From Marinobacter sp. SS21 (GTDB taxonomy: Bacteria > Pseudomonadota > Gammaproteobacteria > Pseudomonadales > Oleiphilaceae): DNA of 64,000 nt. A program made the translations under genes and the position numbers. Location of the stretch: the NCBI RefSeq assembly GCF_028369065.1, contig NZ_JAQNDA010000001.1, positions 62,001-126,000 of the forward strand. Direction: 5' to 3'. This document shows positions 11,918-23,219 of this stretch, piece after piece (position 1 is the stretch's first letter; each line of letters begins with the position of its first letter). Under the pieces are notes generated by a model that worked only from the letters and a program-made list of their open reading frames with translations, ran no database searches and was not told where the DNA came from.

Positions 11918-13291
11918 TCAGAAAAAGGTCAGGCCCACCTGGAACAACCGCTCCACATCCCGGATGCGCGACTTGTCCACCAGGAACAGGATGACGTGAT
12001 CGTCCGGTTGCACCCGCAGGTGGTCGTGGGCGATGAGCACCTCGTTGTGGCGCACGATGGCGCCGATGGTGGTACCTTCCGGCAGGGCAATTTCGTCCAG
12101 CCGCTTACCCACCACCTTGGACGAGCGGTGATCACCGTGGGCGATGGCTTCGATGGCCTCGGCCGCGCCCCGGCGCAGGGAATAGACGTTGACCACATCG
12201 CCCCGACGCACATGGGTGAGCAGGCTGCCGATGGTGGTCTGCTGGGGCGAGATGGCGACGTCGATGTCACCGCCCTGAATCAGGTCCACATAGTCCGGGT
12301 TGTTGATCAGGGTCAGCACTTTGCGGGCACCCAATCGCTTGGCCAGCAGCGAGGCCATGATGTTGGCCTCGTCGTCGTTGGTGACGGCACAGAAGACATC
12401 GGTATTCTCGATATTTTCTTCCAGCAGGATGTCCTTGTTGGCGGCATTGCCCTCCAGCACCACCGTCTTGCGCAGGCTTTCCGACAGCATCACGCAGCGT
12501 TCCCGATCCCGTTCCAGCAGCTTGACCTGGTAGCGGCCCTCCAGGGTGTGGGCCAGCCGTTGGCCGATGTTGCCGCCACCGCAGATGAAGATGCGCTTGT
12601 AGGGTTTCTCCAGCGGCTGCAGCTCGCTCATCACCGAACGGATGTGGTCGGTGCCGGCGATGAAGAACACCTCGTCGCCGTCTTCGATCACGGTGTCGCC
12701 CTGCGGGATGATTGGCCGGTCTTTACGGAAGATCGCCGCTACCCGGGTATCGATGCGCGGCATGTGGGTGCGCAGGTAGGACAGTTCATGCCCCACCAGC
12801 GGGCCGCCTTTGGTGGCGCGGATCGCCACCAGCCGCACCAGGCCCTTGGAGAACTCCAGCACCTGCAGTGCGCCGGGGTATTCGATCAGGCGAGTGATGT
12901 GACGGGTGACCAGGTGTTCGGGACTGATCAGCACGTCCACCGGGAAGCCGTGTTCGCTGAACAGCTCCTTGCGGGCCAGGTAGGCGTTGGCGCGCACCCG
13001 GCTGATCTTGGTGGGGGTCTTGAACAGCACCCCGGCCACCTGACAGGCCACCATGTTGACCTCGTCGCTGTTGGTGACCGCGATCAGCATGTCGGCATCG
13101 TCGGCCCCGGCTTGCCGCAAAATCGTTGGGTAGGAGCCCCGGCCCTGCACGGTGCGGATGTCGAGGCGGTCCTGCAGCTCCCGCAGGCGGGTGCTGTCGG
13201 CATCGATCACGGTGATGTCGTTGGCTTCGTTGGCCAGGTTCTCCGCCAGGGTGCCACCGACCTGGCCGGCACCGAGTATGATGATCTTCAT
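11918..13291 (-). CDS. trkA: Trk system potassium uptake protein TrkA
   Basis: Cytosolic NAD(H)-binding regulator of the TrkH/TrkG potassium channel. The 457-residue protein has two RCK repeats, each with a Rossmann nucleotide site: [19 protein letters not shown] at the start and [18 protein letters not shown] near residue 231. A TrkA-C domain follows each. Acidic residues at the ends of beta2 (TVIDAD and LLERD) fit NAD binding. It lies just downstream of rsmB (39-base gap) on the same strand, as in Pseudomonas and Escherichia, so it is probably the last gene of the def-fmt-rsmB-trkA run. Confidence 0.96.
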   Translation of the reverse strand: MKIIILGAGQVGGTLAENLANEANDITVIDADSTRLRELQDRLDIRTVQGRGSYPTILRQAGADDADMLIAVTNSDEVNMVACQVAGVLFKTPTKISRVRANAYLARKELFSEHGFPVDVLISPEHLVTRHITRLIEYPGALQVLEFSKGLVRLVAIRATKGGPLVGHELSYLRTHMPRIDTRVAAIFRKDRPIIPQGDTVIEDGDEVFFIAGTDHIRSVMSELQPLEKPYKRIFICGGGNIGQRLAHTLEGRYQVKLLERDRERCVMLSESLRKTVVLEGNAANKDILLEENIENTDVFCAVTNDDEANIMASLLAKRLGARKVLTLINNPDYVDLIQGGDIDVAISPQQTTIGSLLTHVRRGDVVNVYSLRRGAAEAIEAIAHGDHRSSKVVGKRLDEIALPEGTTIGAIVRHNEVLIAHDHLRVQPDDHVILFLVDKSRIRDVERLFQVGLTFF

Positions 13292-13330
13292 AAGTCCCTT
13301 ACCTGTACCGGCCTTGAGCCGGACTGCTGG

Positions 13331-14632
13331 TTACCCATCGTTCTTGATCAAGACCGCGTAGAAGAAGCCGTCGTGGCCACCGGGCTCGGGCAGCAGCTGC
13401 CGCCCTTGGCCCATATCCCGGCCCCAGGTGACGTCCGGCCGCAGCAGTTGTGCCTCGGGCTGTTGTTTGAGAAACCGTTGAATTATACGGTGATTCTCCT
13501 GGGGGAATACAGAACAGGTGGCGTACAGCAGCCGCCCGCCCGGGGCCAGGGTCGGCCACAGCGCCTCCAGCAGGCCGAGCTGGATGGCCGCCAGCGGGGT
13601 GATGTCGTCTTCCCGTCGCAGCAGCTTGATGTCCGGGTGGCGGCGGATGACGCCACTGGCGCTGCAGGGCACATCCAGCAGGATGCGGTCGAAGGACTGG
13701 CCATCCCACCAGTGGGCGGTGTCGGCGGCATCGGCGGCCACCACCCGGGCGTCGAGGCCGAGTCGGTCGAGGTTGTCATGGATACGCGGCAAGCGCTCGA
13801 CCGACTGCTCGATCGCGACCACCTCGGCAAGGTCGTCACAGGCCTCCAGAATCGCACAGGTCTTGCCGCCGGGGGCGGCGCAGGCGTCCAGCACACGCTG
13901 GCCGGGGGCCAGCTCCAGCAAGGTGGTGCAGAGCTGAGCCGCTTCGTCCTGGACGCTGACCGTGCCATCCTCAAAGCCGGGCAGGCGGTCCACCGGCACC
14001 GGCTGGGCGAGCTGGATGCCCAGGGGCGCGAAGCGGGTGGCGCTGGCGTCGATACCGGCCTGGCGGAGCCGATCAAGGTAGGCATCCCGAGGTCCTTGGC
14101 GGGCATTGACCCTTAAGGTCATGGGCGCCTGCACATTGTTGGCGGCAAGGATGTCCCGCCAGTCCTCGGGCCAGTTGTGGCGCAGCTTGGCCAGCATCCA
14201 GTCGGGGTGGCTGTGTTCGATGTCCGGGCTGGCCGGCGCCGGTTCGCCGTCCCGTTCGGCCCGCCGCAGAACGCCATTGACCAGGCCGGTGAGGTGGGGC
14301 TTGCCAAGGCTGCGGCAGGCCTCAACCGTTTCATTGAGCACGGCGTAACTGGCTTGCTGGCTGAAGCGTAACTGGAACAAGGCCACCAGCATCAGGTGAT
14401 GAATGAGCCGATCCTGCTTGCGCAGGGGCCGTTGCAGCCGGCCGCGCAGTTCGCCATCGAGCCGGTGAAACCAGCGACAACTGCCATAGCACAGCGCCTG
14501 CAACTCGCCCCGCTCGCCGTCGCCGATCCGGGCCAGTGCCGGGGGCAGGCATTGGGACAGCGACTGGCCCTGCTCCACCGCCCACAGGACCTGGGCGGCG
14601 ATGGCCCGTACCGATGGCTGTGCGGCGGTCAT
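13331..14632 (-). CDS. rsmB: 16S rRNA m5C967 methyltransferase RsmB
   Basis: SAM-dependent RNA methyltransferase that modifies C967 of 16S rRNA. The 433-residue protein has an N-terminal NusB-like RNA-binding domain (AAQVLWAVEQGQSLSQCLP... FQLRFSQQASYAVLNETVEACR) and a Rossmann methyltransferase with ACAAPGGKTCAILE (SAM site, about residue 247), the catalytic motif DVPCSASGVIRRHPDIK near 315 and the second Cys in YATCSVFPQEN. The start codon touches the fmt stop codon directly, which implies translational coupling. Confidence 0.96.
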   Translation of the reverse strand: MTAAQPSVRAIAAQVLWAVEQGQSLSQCLPPALARIGDGERGELQALCYGSCRWFHRLDGELRGRLQRPLRKQDRLIHHLMLVALFQLRFSQQASYAVLNETVEACRSLGKPHLTGLVNGVLRRAERDGEPAPASPDIEHSHPDWMLAKLRHNWPEDWRDILAANNVQAPMTLRVNARQGPRDAYLDRLRQAGIDASATRFAPLGIQLAQPVPVDRLPGFEDGTVSVQDEAAQLCTTLLELAPGQRVLDACAAPGGKTCAILEACDDLAEVVAIEQSVERLPRIHDNLDRLGLDARVVAADAADTAHWWDGQSFDRILLDVPCSASGVIRRHPDIKLLRREDDITPLAAIQLGLLEALWPTLAPGGRLLYATCSVFPQENHRIIQRFLKQQPEAQLLRPDVTWGRDMGQGRQLLPEPGGHDGFFYAVLIKNDG

Positions 14633-15568
14633 CTAGTTCAGCTCCTGGCCGACCAGCAACAGCGCCTTGCCGCCGTTGATCAGGTCGTTCACCGATTGGG
14701 CGCGGGTACCCGGCAGTTGCAAGCGCAGGATTCGCAGTACCCCGTCACCGCACTGGACATCGATGCCGTCCCGCTCGCGGCGGAGGATGGTGCCGGGGCG
14801 GTCAGTGGCGACACCGGCCAGGGGTTGGGCCTGGTGAAGGCGCACGCGCTGGTCGCCGAGGTCGGTGTAAGTGCCGGGCCAGGGTGTGAAGGCGCGGATC
14901 TGGCGGTCGATGTCGGCGGCGGAGCGGCGCCAGTCGATGTGGCCTTCCTGCTTGCTCAGCTTGTGGGCGTAACAGGCCTGGCTGTCGTCCTGGGTCTCAC
15001 CCTGGAGGGTGCCGGTGGCCAGCTGTTCGAGGCTAGCGACGATGGCCTCGCCGCCCAGCTCCGCCAGCCGGTCGTGGAGACTGCCGCCGGTCTCGTCGGC
15101 GCCGATCGCGGTGCTGCGCTTGAGCAGCATGGCACCGGTATCCAGACCCTCGTCCATCTGCATGATGGTGATGCCGGTTTCCCGGTCGGCGGCGGCGATG
15201 GCACGCTGGATGGGGGCGGCGCCGCGCCAGCGTGGCAGCAGGGAGGCGTGAATGTTGAGGCAGCCCAGGCGCGGGATGGTCAGTACCGCGGCCGGCAGAA
15301 TCAGGCCGTAGGCCGCCACCACCATGACATCGGGCTGCAGCGCCGCCAGTTCCTGACGGCTGTCCTGGTCCTTGAAGTGGACCGGCTGGAACACCGGCAG
15401 GCGGTGTTCCAGGGCCACCTGCTTGACCGGGCTGGGGCTCAGCTTGCGGCCGCGTCCGGCCGGTCGGTCGGGTTGTGAGTAAACACCCACTATCTCGTGG
15501 TCAGCCTCTATCAGCGCCTTCAGCGCGATGGCGGCAAAATCGGGGGTGCCAGCAAATACGATTTGCAC
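14633..15568 (-). CDS. fmt: Methionyl-tRNA formyltransferase
   Basis: Formylates initiator Met-tRNA with 10-formyl-THF. Family motifs are IVFAGTPDFAAIAL at the start, YSQPDRPAGRGRKLSPSPVKQVA, LNIHASLLPRWRGAAPIQRAI (the catalytic Asn-His region) and ITIMQMDEGLDTGAMLL. The C-terminal tRNA-binding domain follows (WPGTY..., DGVLRILRLQLPG). The family start requires V-Q-I-V-F-A-G-T, so I place it at the GTG at 15568 (311 residues). An upstream ATG at 15727 would add 53 Arg-rich residues and overlap def. The ribosome site ahead of this GTG is poor. Confidence 0.93.
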   Translation of the reverse strand: MQIVFAGTPDFAAIALKALIEADHEIVGVYSQPDRPAGRGRKLSPSPVKQVALEHRLPVFQPVHFKDQDSRQELAALQPDVMVVAAYGLILPAAVLTIPRLGCLNIHASLLPRWRGAAPIQRAIAAADRETGITIMQMDEGLDTGAMLLKRSTAIGADETGGSLHDRLAELGGEAIVASLEQLATGTLQGETQDDSQACYAHKLSKQEGHIDWRRSAADIDRQIRAFTPWPGTYTDLGDQRVRLHQAQPLAGVATDRPGTILRRERDGIDVQCGDGVLRILRLQLPGTRAQSVNDLINGGKALLLVGQELN

Positions 15569-15598
15569 GAATTGGGTTTCTCTGCGTCGGTGAATACG

Positions 15599-15622
15599 AA
15601 AAGACCGGGTTGGCACCCGGTC
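15599..15622 (-). terminator. Hairpin with short T run between def and fmt
   Basis: On the minus strand GACCGGGT-GCCA-ACCCGGTC followed by TTTT, 44 bases after the def stop and 30 bases before the fmt start. An 8-bp perfect stem but only four T, so it is probably a partial terminator within the operon. Confidence 0.65.
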
Positions 15623-15665
15623 TCCTGGAACTCCGCGGTTATTTTCCGGCCCTGCGAGCGGGCGG

Positions 15666-16169
15666 TCAGGCGCGGATCTTGTGCTGTCGCTCCAACTTCT
15701 TGCGGATGCGGTTGCGTTTGAGCGCACTCAGGTAGTCGACAAACAGTTTGCCGTTGAGATGGTCCATCTCGTGTTGGATACACACCGCCAGCAGCCCGCT
15801 GGCTTCCAGCTCAAAGGCCTCGCCGTTGCGATCCAGGGCCTTGATCCGCACATGCTCGATGCGTTCGACATCTTCGTAGAACCCGGGCACGGACAGGCAG
15901 CCTTCCTGCATCTTCTCGTAATCGCCGTCGAGAATCTCCAGCTTCGGGTTGATAAACACCCGGGGCTCGCTGCGATCCTCCGACAGATCCATGACGATCA
16001 CCTGCTGGTGAACGTTGACCTGGGTAGCGGCCAGGCCGATGCCGGGGGCATCGTACATGGTCTCAAACATGTCATCGATCAGCTGCCGGGTCTGGTCCGT
16101 GACTTCGGTCACCGGTTTGGCGATGGTGCGTAACCGGGGGTCCGGATACTCCAGGATTTCTAGGATCAT
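15666..16169 (-). CDS. def: Peptide deformylase
   Basis: Metalloenzyme that removes the N-formyl group from nascent proteins. 167 residues, normal length. All three signature motifs are present: GIGLAATQ (about residue 43), EGCLSVPG (about 88, with the metal Cys) and QHEMDHL (about 131, HExxH). The start [20 protein letters not shown] is typical. def and fmt act on opposite ends of the same formyl cycle and are adjacent here. The gene is divergent from the LysM gene across a 441-base gap. Confidence 0.97.
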   Translation of the reverse strand: MILEILEYPDPRLRTIAKPVTEVTDQTRQLIDDMFETMYDAPGIGLAATQVNVHQQVIVMDLSEDRSEPRVFINPKLEILDGDYEKMQEGCLSVPGFYEDVERIEHVRIKALDRNGEAFELEASGLLAVCIQHEMDHLNGKLFVDYLSALKRNRIRKKLERQHKIRA

Positions 16170-16610
16170 AATTGGTCGAATCTTTCGTAGAGTGCGTTAT
16201 GGCCGATGTCCGGCGTTCTGCCCCATCATCAATCCCTGGCTGGAGGGATCTCCTTTCCGAAATGCGACGGTGTACTGCGCATCGCCTGGGTCGTGTCTAT
16301 TATGATCGGGGCAAAGGAGGCTGAATTAAACGTCCGCGACTGGCTGGCGTTGTGACGCCCTAACACCGCCTCCCGTGAGTCGCCTTTCGCGTGAACGCCG
16401 GCTTGGACAGCGCTATTATCCCTTAAGTTCACGCTTGAGTACAAACTGACCAGCACGGCGACTGCCGGCAGGTAGAATTTACTGGAAGAACAAAAGATAA
16501 CATCACAATTTGCGAGACTTCTTCTATAGTAGTGGAATACGCAAATAGTAACGGTCTGGCGACCCGCACCCACAACCACCGATTAAGGCACGCGATCAAG
16601 GACTTACACA
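16170..16610. other. Divergent intergenic region between def and tsaP
   Basis: A 441-base gap between two divergent genes that should hold both promoters. A TATAGT at 16525-16530 could be the -10 box for the LysM gene, with no convincing -35. I see no ORF with family character, no RNA gene and no clear dyad. Confidence 0.4.
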
Positions 16611-17630
16611 ATGAGGAAACTGCTGTACGCTCTGGCGGCGACACTGCTGCTGTTAACTTCCTGGGCCCAGGCCGCGGGGCCTGAGTTCCGGTCCGATCAT
16701 CCCGAGCGTTACACCGTCGTCAAGGGCGATACCCTGTGGGACATTTCATCCCGCTTCCTGGACAACCCCTGGTACTGGCCGGAGATCTGGCACGTCAATC
16801 CCCAGGTGCGCAACCCTCACTTGATTTATCCGGGCGATGTCCTGGCCCTGGTCTACATCGATGGTCAGCGTCGGGTGACCAAGGTGGGCGCCAGCGATGT
16901 GGTGCGGCTGTCCCCGAGCATCCGTTCCCAGCCGATTGATACGCCAATTCCGGCCATCCCGCTGGATGCCATCAGCAGCTTCCTGTCCGATACCCGTATC
17001 GTCAGTGCCGAAGAGCTGAACGGCGCACCCTATGTGCTCGAAGGGGAGGATGGCCGCATCATCACTGGCGCCGGTGATCGGGTCTATGCCCGTGGCAGTA
17101 AGCCGGCGGACAAGATCGGCGTGTTCCGCCGCAGCAAGAGCTTTGTCGATCCGGACACCGGCGAGTTCCTCGGCCTGGAGGCCCGCGCCATCGCCCGTGG
17201 CGAAGTGGCGGCGGAAAACGGCGATGTGCTCACCGTTGAACTGAACAGTTCCACCGAGGAAGTGCGCATTGCCGATCGCCTGCTGGCGGGCGAAGACCGC
17301 AGCATCAGCACCACCTTTACCCCCAGCTCACCGGAAACCGAGATTCTCGGTGAGATGATCTCGGTGGAAGGCGGGGTGACCCAGATTGGTCAGTACGACG
17401 TGGTGGCCATCAACCGGGGCCAGCGCGAAGGCCTCGCTCCCGGCAACGTGCTGGCGGTGTTCAAGACCGGCAACCTGGTGCGCGACCCGGTGACCAACGA
17501 AACCGTCAAGCTGCCGGATGAACGCGCCGGTCTGGTGATGGTGTTCCAGTCCTATGAAAAAATGAGCTATGGCCTGGTGCTGCAGGCACTGCGTCCGCTG
17601 GCGCTGGGCGACCGGGTACAGAACCCCTGA
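16611..17630 (+). CDS. tsaP: LysM-domain secreted protein, TsaP-like
   Basis: The protein has a signal peptide (MRKLLYALAATLLLLTSWAQA, cut near residue 21) and then a LysM module (YTVVKGDTLWDISSRFL... through LIYPGDVLAL, about residues 33-82) that binds peptidoglycan. The rest is a beta-rich region to 339 residues, similar in size to P. aeruginosa PA0020/TsaP, which anchors the type IV pilus secretin ring and has a FlgT-like C-terminus. The position between def and dprA is exactly that of tsaP in Pseudomonas, which supports the name. No pilus genes are in this window, so its role in pilus assembly is inferred. A terminator follows. Confidence 0.8.
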   Translation: MRKLLYALAATLLLLTSWAQAAGPEFRSDHPERYTVVKGDTLWDISSRFLDNPWYWPEIWHVNPQVRNPHLIYPGDVLALVYIDGQRRVTKVGASDVVRLSPSIRSQPIDTPIPAIPLDAISSFLSDTRIVSAEELNGAPYVLEGEDGRIITGAGDRVYARGSKPADKIGVFRRSKSFVDPDTGEFLGLEARAIARGEVAAENGDVLTVELNSSTEEVRIADRLLAGEDRSISTTFTPSSPETEILGEMISVEGGVTQIGQYDVVAINRGQREGLAPGNVLAVFKTGNLVRDPVTNETVKLPDERAGLVMVFQSYEKMSYGLVLQALRPLALGDRVQNP

Positions 17631-17650
17631 CCTCAATCCGTTTGCGGAAT

Positions 17651-17687
17651 AACCCAAAGAGCCGGCCAGCCCCGGCTCTTTTTTTGG
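17651..17687 (+). terminator. Terminator of the LysM gene
   Basis: AGAGCCGG (17658-17665) and CCGGCTCT (17672-17679) form the stem, followed by seven T. An outer AACCCAAA/TTTGGGT pairing extends it, so it may also work on the minus strand. Confidence 0.93.
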
Positions 17688-17771
17688 GTGACCGGGCGGC
17701 TGCCGGTTGCCCTGCCCCGATGATTCACCTTCTCCTGCCAGGATGGCAACTCGTGACAAGGAAGCCCTGTA

Positions 17772-18971
17772 ATGACCGAAACTGCCTGCGCCCCGCAGAC
17801 CGTCCCTGACCTGTTCACCGCTGATGCGGGTTGCTGGCTGCTGCTGGCGCACTTGCCGGGCCTTGGCCGCAAGCGCCGGCTGGCGTTGCTGGAACAGCTC
17901 GAGACACCCCAGCAGCTGGCGGCCGCCAATTCCGCAACCCTCAAGAGCCTCGGCCTGGGTGGTGTCGCCATCGGAACCGTCCTGGCCTGGCAGCGCCAGG
18001 ACCGGAAGCACCCGGAGCTGGTCCGGCTTCAGCACTACCTGAGCCGCTGCCAATGCCAGGGCATTGAGCTGATGACCTGGGCCGATCACGATTACCCGGA
18101 GCCCTTGCGTCACATTCACGATGCCCCCTTGGTGCTCTATCTGAAGGGTGACCGCGCCCTGCTCGGGCGGGATCAGATTGGGGTGGTCGGCAGCCGCAAC
18201 GCCTCGCCCGCCGGGCTGGACCACGCCCGCCGGTTTGCCGTTGCGCTCAGCGAACGGGGCTATCTGGTGACCAGTGGCCTGGCGCTGGGGGTGGACGGTG
18301 CCGCTCACGCCGGCGCCCTGGATGCCGGCTTTCCCACCGTTGCGGTGATCGGTACCGGGGTGGATGTCAGCTACCCCCGAAGCCACCGGAAGTTGGCCGA
18401 GCGCATTGCCGAACACGGTGTGATCGTCTCCGACCTGCCCCCCGGGAGTCCGCCCAAGGCCGCCCATTTCCCGCAACGCAACCGCATCATCAGTGGACTC
18501 AGCCGGGGCATCCTGGTGGTGGAGGCGGGGCTGCGCAGTGGCTCGTTGATTACCGCACGTCTGGCGCTGGAACAGGGCCGGGAAGTGTTCGCCATACCCG
18601 GTTCGGTGCACAATCCCCAGGCCAGGGGCTGCCATCAGCTGATTCGCCAGGGCGCCAGCCTGGTGGAATCGGTGGCCGACATCGAGCAGGAACTGGGTGC
18701 CTGGTGGACGGTGCCGGGCACAGATCGCGCGCGCGCGGAAACGGCGGCTGCCGGGCAAGCGCCGCAGTTAGCGCTGGACAGCGGCGCGCCGACAGGACTG
18801 GACGAGCGCGAAATCGCGGTCTGGCAGGCATTAGGGTATGATCCGCAATCAACCGATGAGCTGTGCGATGGCACCGCTCTGGCCGCCGATCAACTGATGC
18901 AGGCGCTGCTGCTGCTGGAAATGCAGGGACTGGTAGCGTCGGTCCCAGGTGGCTATATACGGCTGGCCTGA
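17772..18971 (+). CDS. dprA: DNA-processing protein DprA
   Basis: Binds incoming single-stranded DNA and loads RecA during natural transformation. The 399-residue protein has a SAM-like N-terminal part (LLLAHLPGLGRKRRLALLEQL) and the DprA Rossmann domain with VVGSRNASPAG (about residue 138), TSGLALGVDGAAH (about 172) and FPQRNRIISGLSRGILVVEA (about 234). A C-terminal winged helix (YDPQSTDELCDGTALAADQLMQALLLLE) completes it. AAGGAAG lies upstream of the ATG. First of dprA-tsaC-hemF-aroE, all tightly packed on one strand. Confidence 0.95.
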   Translation: MTETACAPQTVPDLFTADAGCWLLLAHLPGLGRKRRLALLEQLETPQQLAAANSATLKSLGLGGVAIGTVLAWQRQDRKHPELVRLQHYLSRCQCQGIELMTWADHDYPEPLRHIHDAPLVLYLKGDRALLGRDQIGVVGSRNASPAGLDHARRFAVALSERGYLVTSGLALGVDGAAHAGALDAGFPTVAVIGTGVDVSYPRSHRKLAERIAEHGVIVSDLPPGSPPKAAHFPQRNRIISGLSRGILVVEAGLRSGSLITARLALEQGREVFAIPGSVHNPQARGCHQLIRQGASLVESVADIEQELGAWWTVPGTDRARAETAAAGQAPQLALDSGAPTGLDEREIAVWQALGYDPQSTDELCDGTALAADQLMQALLLLEMQGLVASVPGGYIRLA

Positions 18972-18998
18972 TTTGTCTAATGTGACCGCGAAGATACG

Positions 18999-19574
18999 AT
19001 GAACGAGCACCCTGACCCTTTGAACCACTGGCAACGAAACTGCATCCGTCGCACCCTCGACCGGGGCGGGGTGATTGCCTACCCCACCGAAGCCGTCTGG
19101 GGACTGGGTTGTGACCCCTGGAATGAGGACGCAGTGAATCACCTGCTGGCACTCAAGCAGCGGCCGGTGCACAAAGGGCTGATCCTGGTCGCAGCGTCGG
19201 TGGCGCAAGTCGAGTTCCTGCTTGCCCCGTTGGCCCCGGAATTGCGCCAGCGGGCCCTCGCCCATTGGCCTGGACCGGTCACCTGCCTGATTCCCGACCT
19301 GCACCAGCAGATACCAGCCTGGGTGCGGGGCCGGCACGCCTCCATTGCCGTGCGCGTCAGCGATCACCCATTGGTTCAGGCCCTGTGTGACACTGCGGGC
19401 AAGCCGCTGGTATCCACCTCCTGCAACCCGGCGGGGCGGCAACCGGCGCGCTCGGCCTGGCAGGTTCGCAAGTATTTCACCGACGGCCTCGACTGGCTGG
19501 TACCGGGGCAGCTGGGGGCCGAACGCAAGCCCAGCCAGATCCTCGACATCAGCACCGGTCGGCGCCTGCGCTAG
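18999..19574 (+). CDS. tsaC: Threonylcarbamoyl-AMP synthase
   Basis: YrdC/Sua5-family enzyme that makes threonylcarbamoyl-AMP from Thr, bicarbonate and ATP for t6A37 of tRNAs. 191 residues, the short TsaC form without the Sua5 extension. Motifs are GGVIAYPTEAVWGLGCDP (about 24), LALKQRPVHKGLILVA (about 50, the K-x-R motif) and VSTSCNPAGRQPA (about 139, S-x-N). It follows dprA by 27 bases and precedes hemF by 9. Confidence 0.95.
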   Translation: MNEHPDPLNHWQRNCIRRTLDRGGVIAYPTEAVWGLGCDPWNEDAVNHLLALKQRPVHKGLILVAASVAQVEFLLAPLAPELRQRALAHWPGPVTCLIPDLHQQIPAWVRGRHASIAVRVSDHPLVQALCDTAGKPLVSTSCNPAGRQPARSAWQVRKYFTDGLDWLVPGQLGAERKPSQILDISTGRRLR

Positions 19575-21333
<1,759 letters not shown>

Positions 21334-21465
21334 GCGGCCGCAGCCACCAATTTGGACTATGCTGGGAACTTGACCGTGGTCGACGGCGGGCGCCGGCTCA
21401 CGGCGCGGCAACCGATGTAGTCGTCCGGGCTTGAACCGGCACGAGGTAGAGGCGTAAGGCGAACC

Positions 21466-22239
21466 ATGGACATCCTGACCCTTGTTGGCCTGATTGCAGG
21501 CGTGTTGATCGTGACGCTGGCGATGCTGGCCAATGCCACCCTGTTGACCTTCCTCAACCTGCCGGGCCTGGCCATCGTGGTGGGCGGCACTTTCGCCGTG
21601 ACGCTGATCAAGTTCCGCCTGCCGTCGGTGATGGGGGCCTTCCGGCTGGCGCTGTCCGCGACCTTCACCGACCGGGTCGAACGGCCCACCGAGCTGATTC
21701 GGGAAGTGGGTGAGCTGGCGCGGGTGGTGCGCAAGGAAGGCATCCTCGGGCTGGAAAGCCATGACACCCACAACGATTTCCTGGCCAAGGCCATCACCCT
21801 GTGTGTCGACGGCCACGCGCCGGAGCTGGTGGAGGAGGCCCTGGCCCAGGAGATCCAGCAGACCGCCGAACGTTACGAAGTCTCCGAGCGGGTGTTCCGG
21901 GGCATCGGCGAATCGGCTCCGGCCATTGGCATGCTGGGCACCCTGGTGGGGCTGGTGCAGATGCTCAACACCCTGGACGACCCGTCGTCAATAGGCCCGG
22001 CCATGGCCATCGCCCTGCTCACCACCCTCTACGGTGCCTTTATTGCCCAGCTCATCGCCCTGCCATTGGCGGACAAGCTGCTGCTGAAGGCCGAGGACGA
22101 GCAACGCAACCAGTTGCTGATCACCACCAGCATCCGCAACATCATGCGGGGTGAGAACCCGCGGGTGATGACGGAGCTGCTGTCGTCCTTCGTCCATCCG
22201 GAGCATCGCAGCGGGCTGGCGGCCGAGCGGGAGAGCTGA
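21466..22239 (+). CDS. MotA/PomA-type flagellar stator protein
   Basis: Four-TM proton or sodium channel subunit of the flagellar motor stator. The N-terminus MDILTLVGLIAGVLIVTLAMLA and LPGLAIVVGGTFAVTLIKF are TM1-2. The cytosolic loop carries the charged stretch RVERPTELIREVGELARVVRKEG. TM3-4 contain ESAPAIGMLGTLVGLVQMLNTLDDP (with the conserved Pro) and GPAMAIALLTTLYGAFIAQLIALPLADKL. At 257 residues it fits the short PomA/MotP class better than enteric MotA. It overlaps the motB-like gene by one base (TGATG). No other flagellar genes are in the window apart from the distant yjfB. Confidence 0.88.
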   Translation: MDILTLVGLIAGVLIVTLAMLANATLLTFLNLPGLAIVVGGTFAVTLIKFRLPSVMGAFRLALSATFTDRVERPTELIREVGELARVVRKEGILGLESHDTHNDFLAKAITLCVDGHAPELVEEALAQEIQQTAERYEVSERVFRGIGESAPAIGMLGTLVGLVQMLNTLDDPSSIGPAMAIALLTTLYGAFIAQLIALPLADKLLLKAEDEQRNQLLITTSIRNIMRGENPRVMTELLSSFVHPEHRSGLAAERES

Positions 22240-23075
22240 TGGTGGCCGGCAAGCGGGTTGCGGTGGGCAAGAAACGCGGCCACGGCTCACCGGCCTGGAT
22301 CGTGACCTTCGCGGATCTGGCCACCCTGCTGCTGACCTTCTTCATTCTGCTGTTGTCCTTTGCCGAACTGGATGCCCAGAAATACCGCATGATGGCCCAG
22401 TCCATGGCGGTCGCCTTCGGCTCCGGCAAGGTGCTGGCGGACGGGGTCGGGGGTTCGCCGCTGACCCTGATCGAGAGCGACACCGTGTCGCTGCCGGAAC
22501 CGGTGGATTCCGCCGCCGAGAGCCCGGAGTTTGTCGATGAACGGATCACCACACCGGCGCCTACCCCGGTGTCGGCGGGGATCGTGGATCTGGCGTCGCG
22601 ATTGATTGAGGCACTGGAGCCCCAGGTTGCCTCGGAGGCGCTGACGGTCAGCTACGATACCGAGCGGGTGGTCATCCGCTTCTCCGAGGAGGCCACCTTC
22701 CGCTCCGGAGAGGCGGCGCTCAAGCCGGGCATGACGCCGATCATCGAGCAGGTGGTGGGGGTACTGGCCAATTGCAGCGGTGAGGTGCTGGTGGCGGGCT
22801 ACACCGACGACCGGCCGATCGTCAGCGGCCGCTACCGCTCCAACTGGGATCTGTCGGCGGCGCGGGCGGTGTCGGTGGTGCATGAACTGGTGCTGAATCG
22901 CCAGGTGCCGGCAAGCCGCGTCACCGCCGCCGGCCGGGCCGAAACCAACCCGCTGGTGGCCAATGACTCGCCGGACAACCGGGCCCGCAACCGCAGGGTG
23001 GAAATCTCCATTCGCGACCCGGAATGCCAGCCGGATACGGCCGCCTCCGAGTTGCCGGTGGAGATCCTGCCGTAG
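22239..23075 (+). CDS. MotB/PomB-type flagellar stator protein
   Basis: Peptidoglycan-anchored partner of the stator. The single TM helix WIVTFADLATLLLTFFILLL carries Asp 26, the ion-binding residue. After a linker rich in Pro and Glu an OmpA-like peptidoglycan-binding domain follows (about residues 145-262) with FRSGEAALKPGMTPIIEQV, VAGYTDDRPI, NWDLSAARAVSVVHEL and DNRARNRRVEI. The FADLATLLLTFF pattern resembles PomB (FADLMTLL), hinting at sodium, but the ion cannot be decided by eye. 278 residues, co-transcribed with the motA-like gene. Confidence 0.9.
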   Translation: MVAGKRVAVGKKRGHGSPAWIVTFADLATLLLTFFILLLSFAELDAQKYRMMAQSMAVAFGSGKVLADGVGGSPLTLIESDTVSLPEPVDSAAESPEFVDERITTPAPTPVSAGIVDLASRLIEALEPQVASEALTVSYDTERVVIRFSEEATFRSGEAALKPGMTPIIEQVVGVLANCSGEVLVAGYTDDRPIVSGRYRSNWDLSAARAVSVVHELVLNRQVPASRVTAAGRAETNPLVANDSPDNRARNRRVEISIRDPECQPDTAASELPVEILP

Positions 23076-23219
23076 CCGCCGCAAGCGGTTCTTATTCATT
23101 CAGGTCAAGTGTTCATGCCCAAATCCTATAAACATGGCGGGCCTGGGTCGTTATACTGTCGGCCTTTCCATGCCTGAGGCCGCACCTGGCGTGTGAGCCC
23201 AACCGAGAAGAGAGAGACC

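Noticed and set aside
11906..14116. 736-residue plus-strand open frame opposite trkA and rsmB
   Set aside because: Antisense shadow of two certain genes in GC-rich DNA; composition is His/Gln/Gly/Val-rich with no family motif.
17328..18758. 476-residue minus-strand frame opposite tsaP and dprA
   Set aside because: Shadow frame; crosses a strong terminator and has no domain signature.
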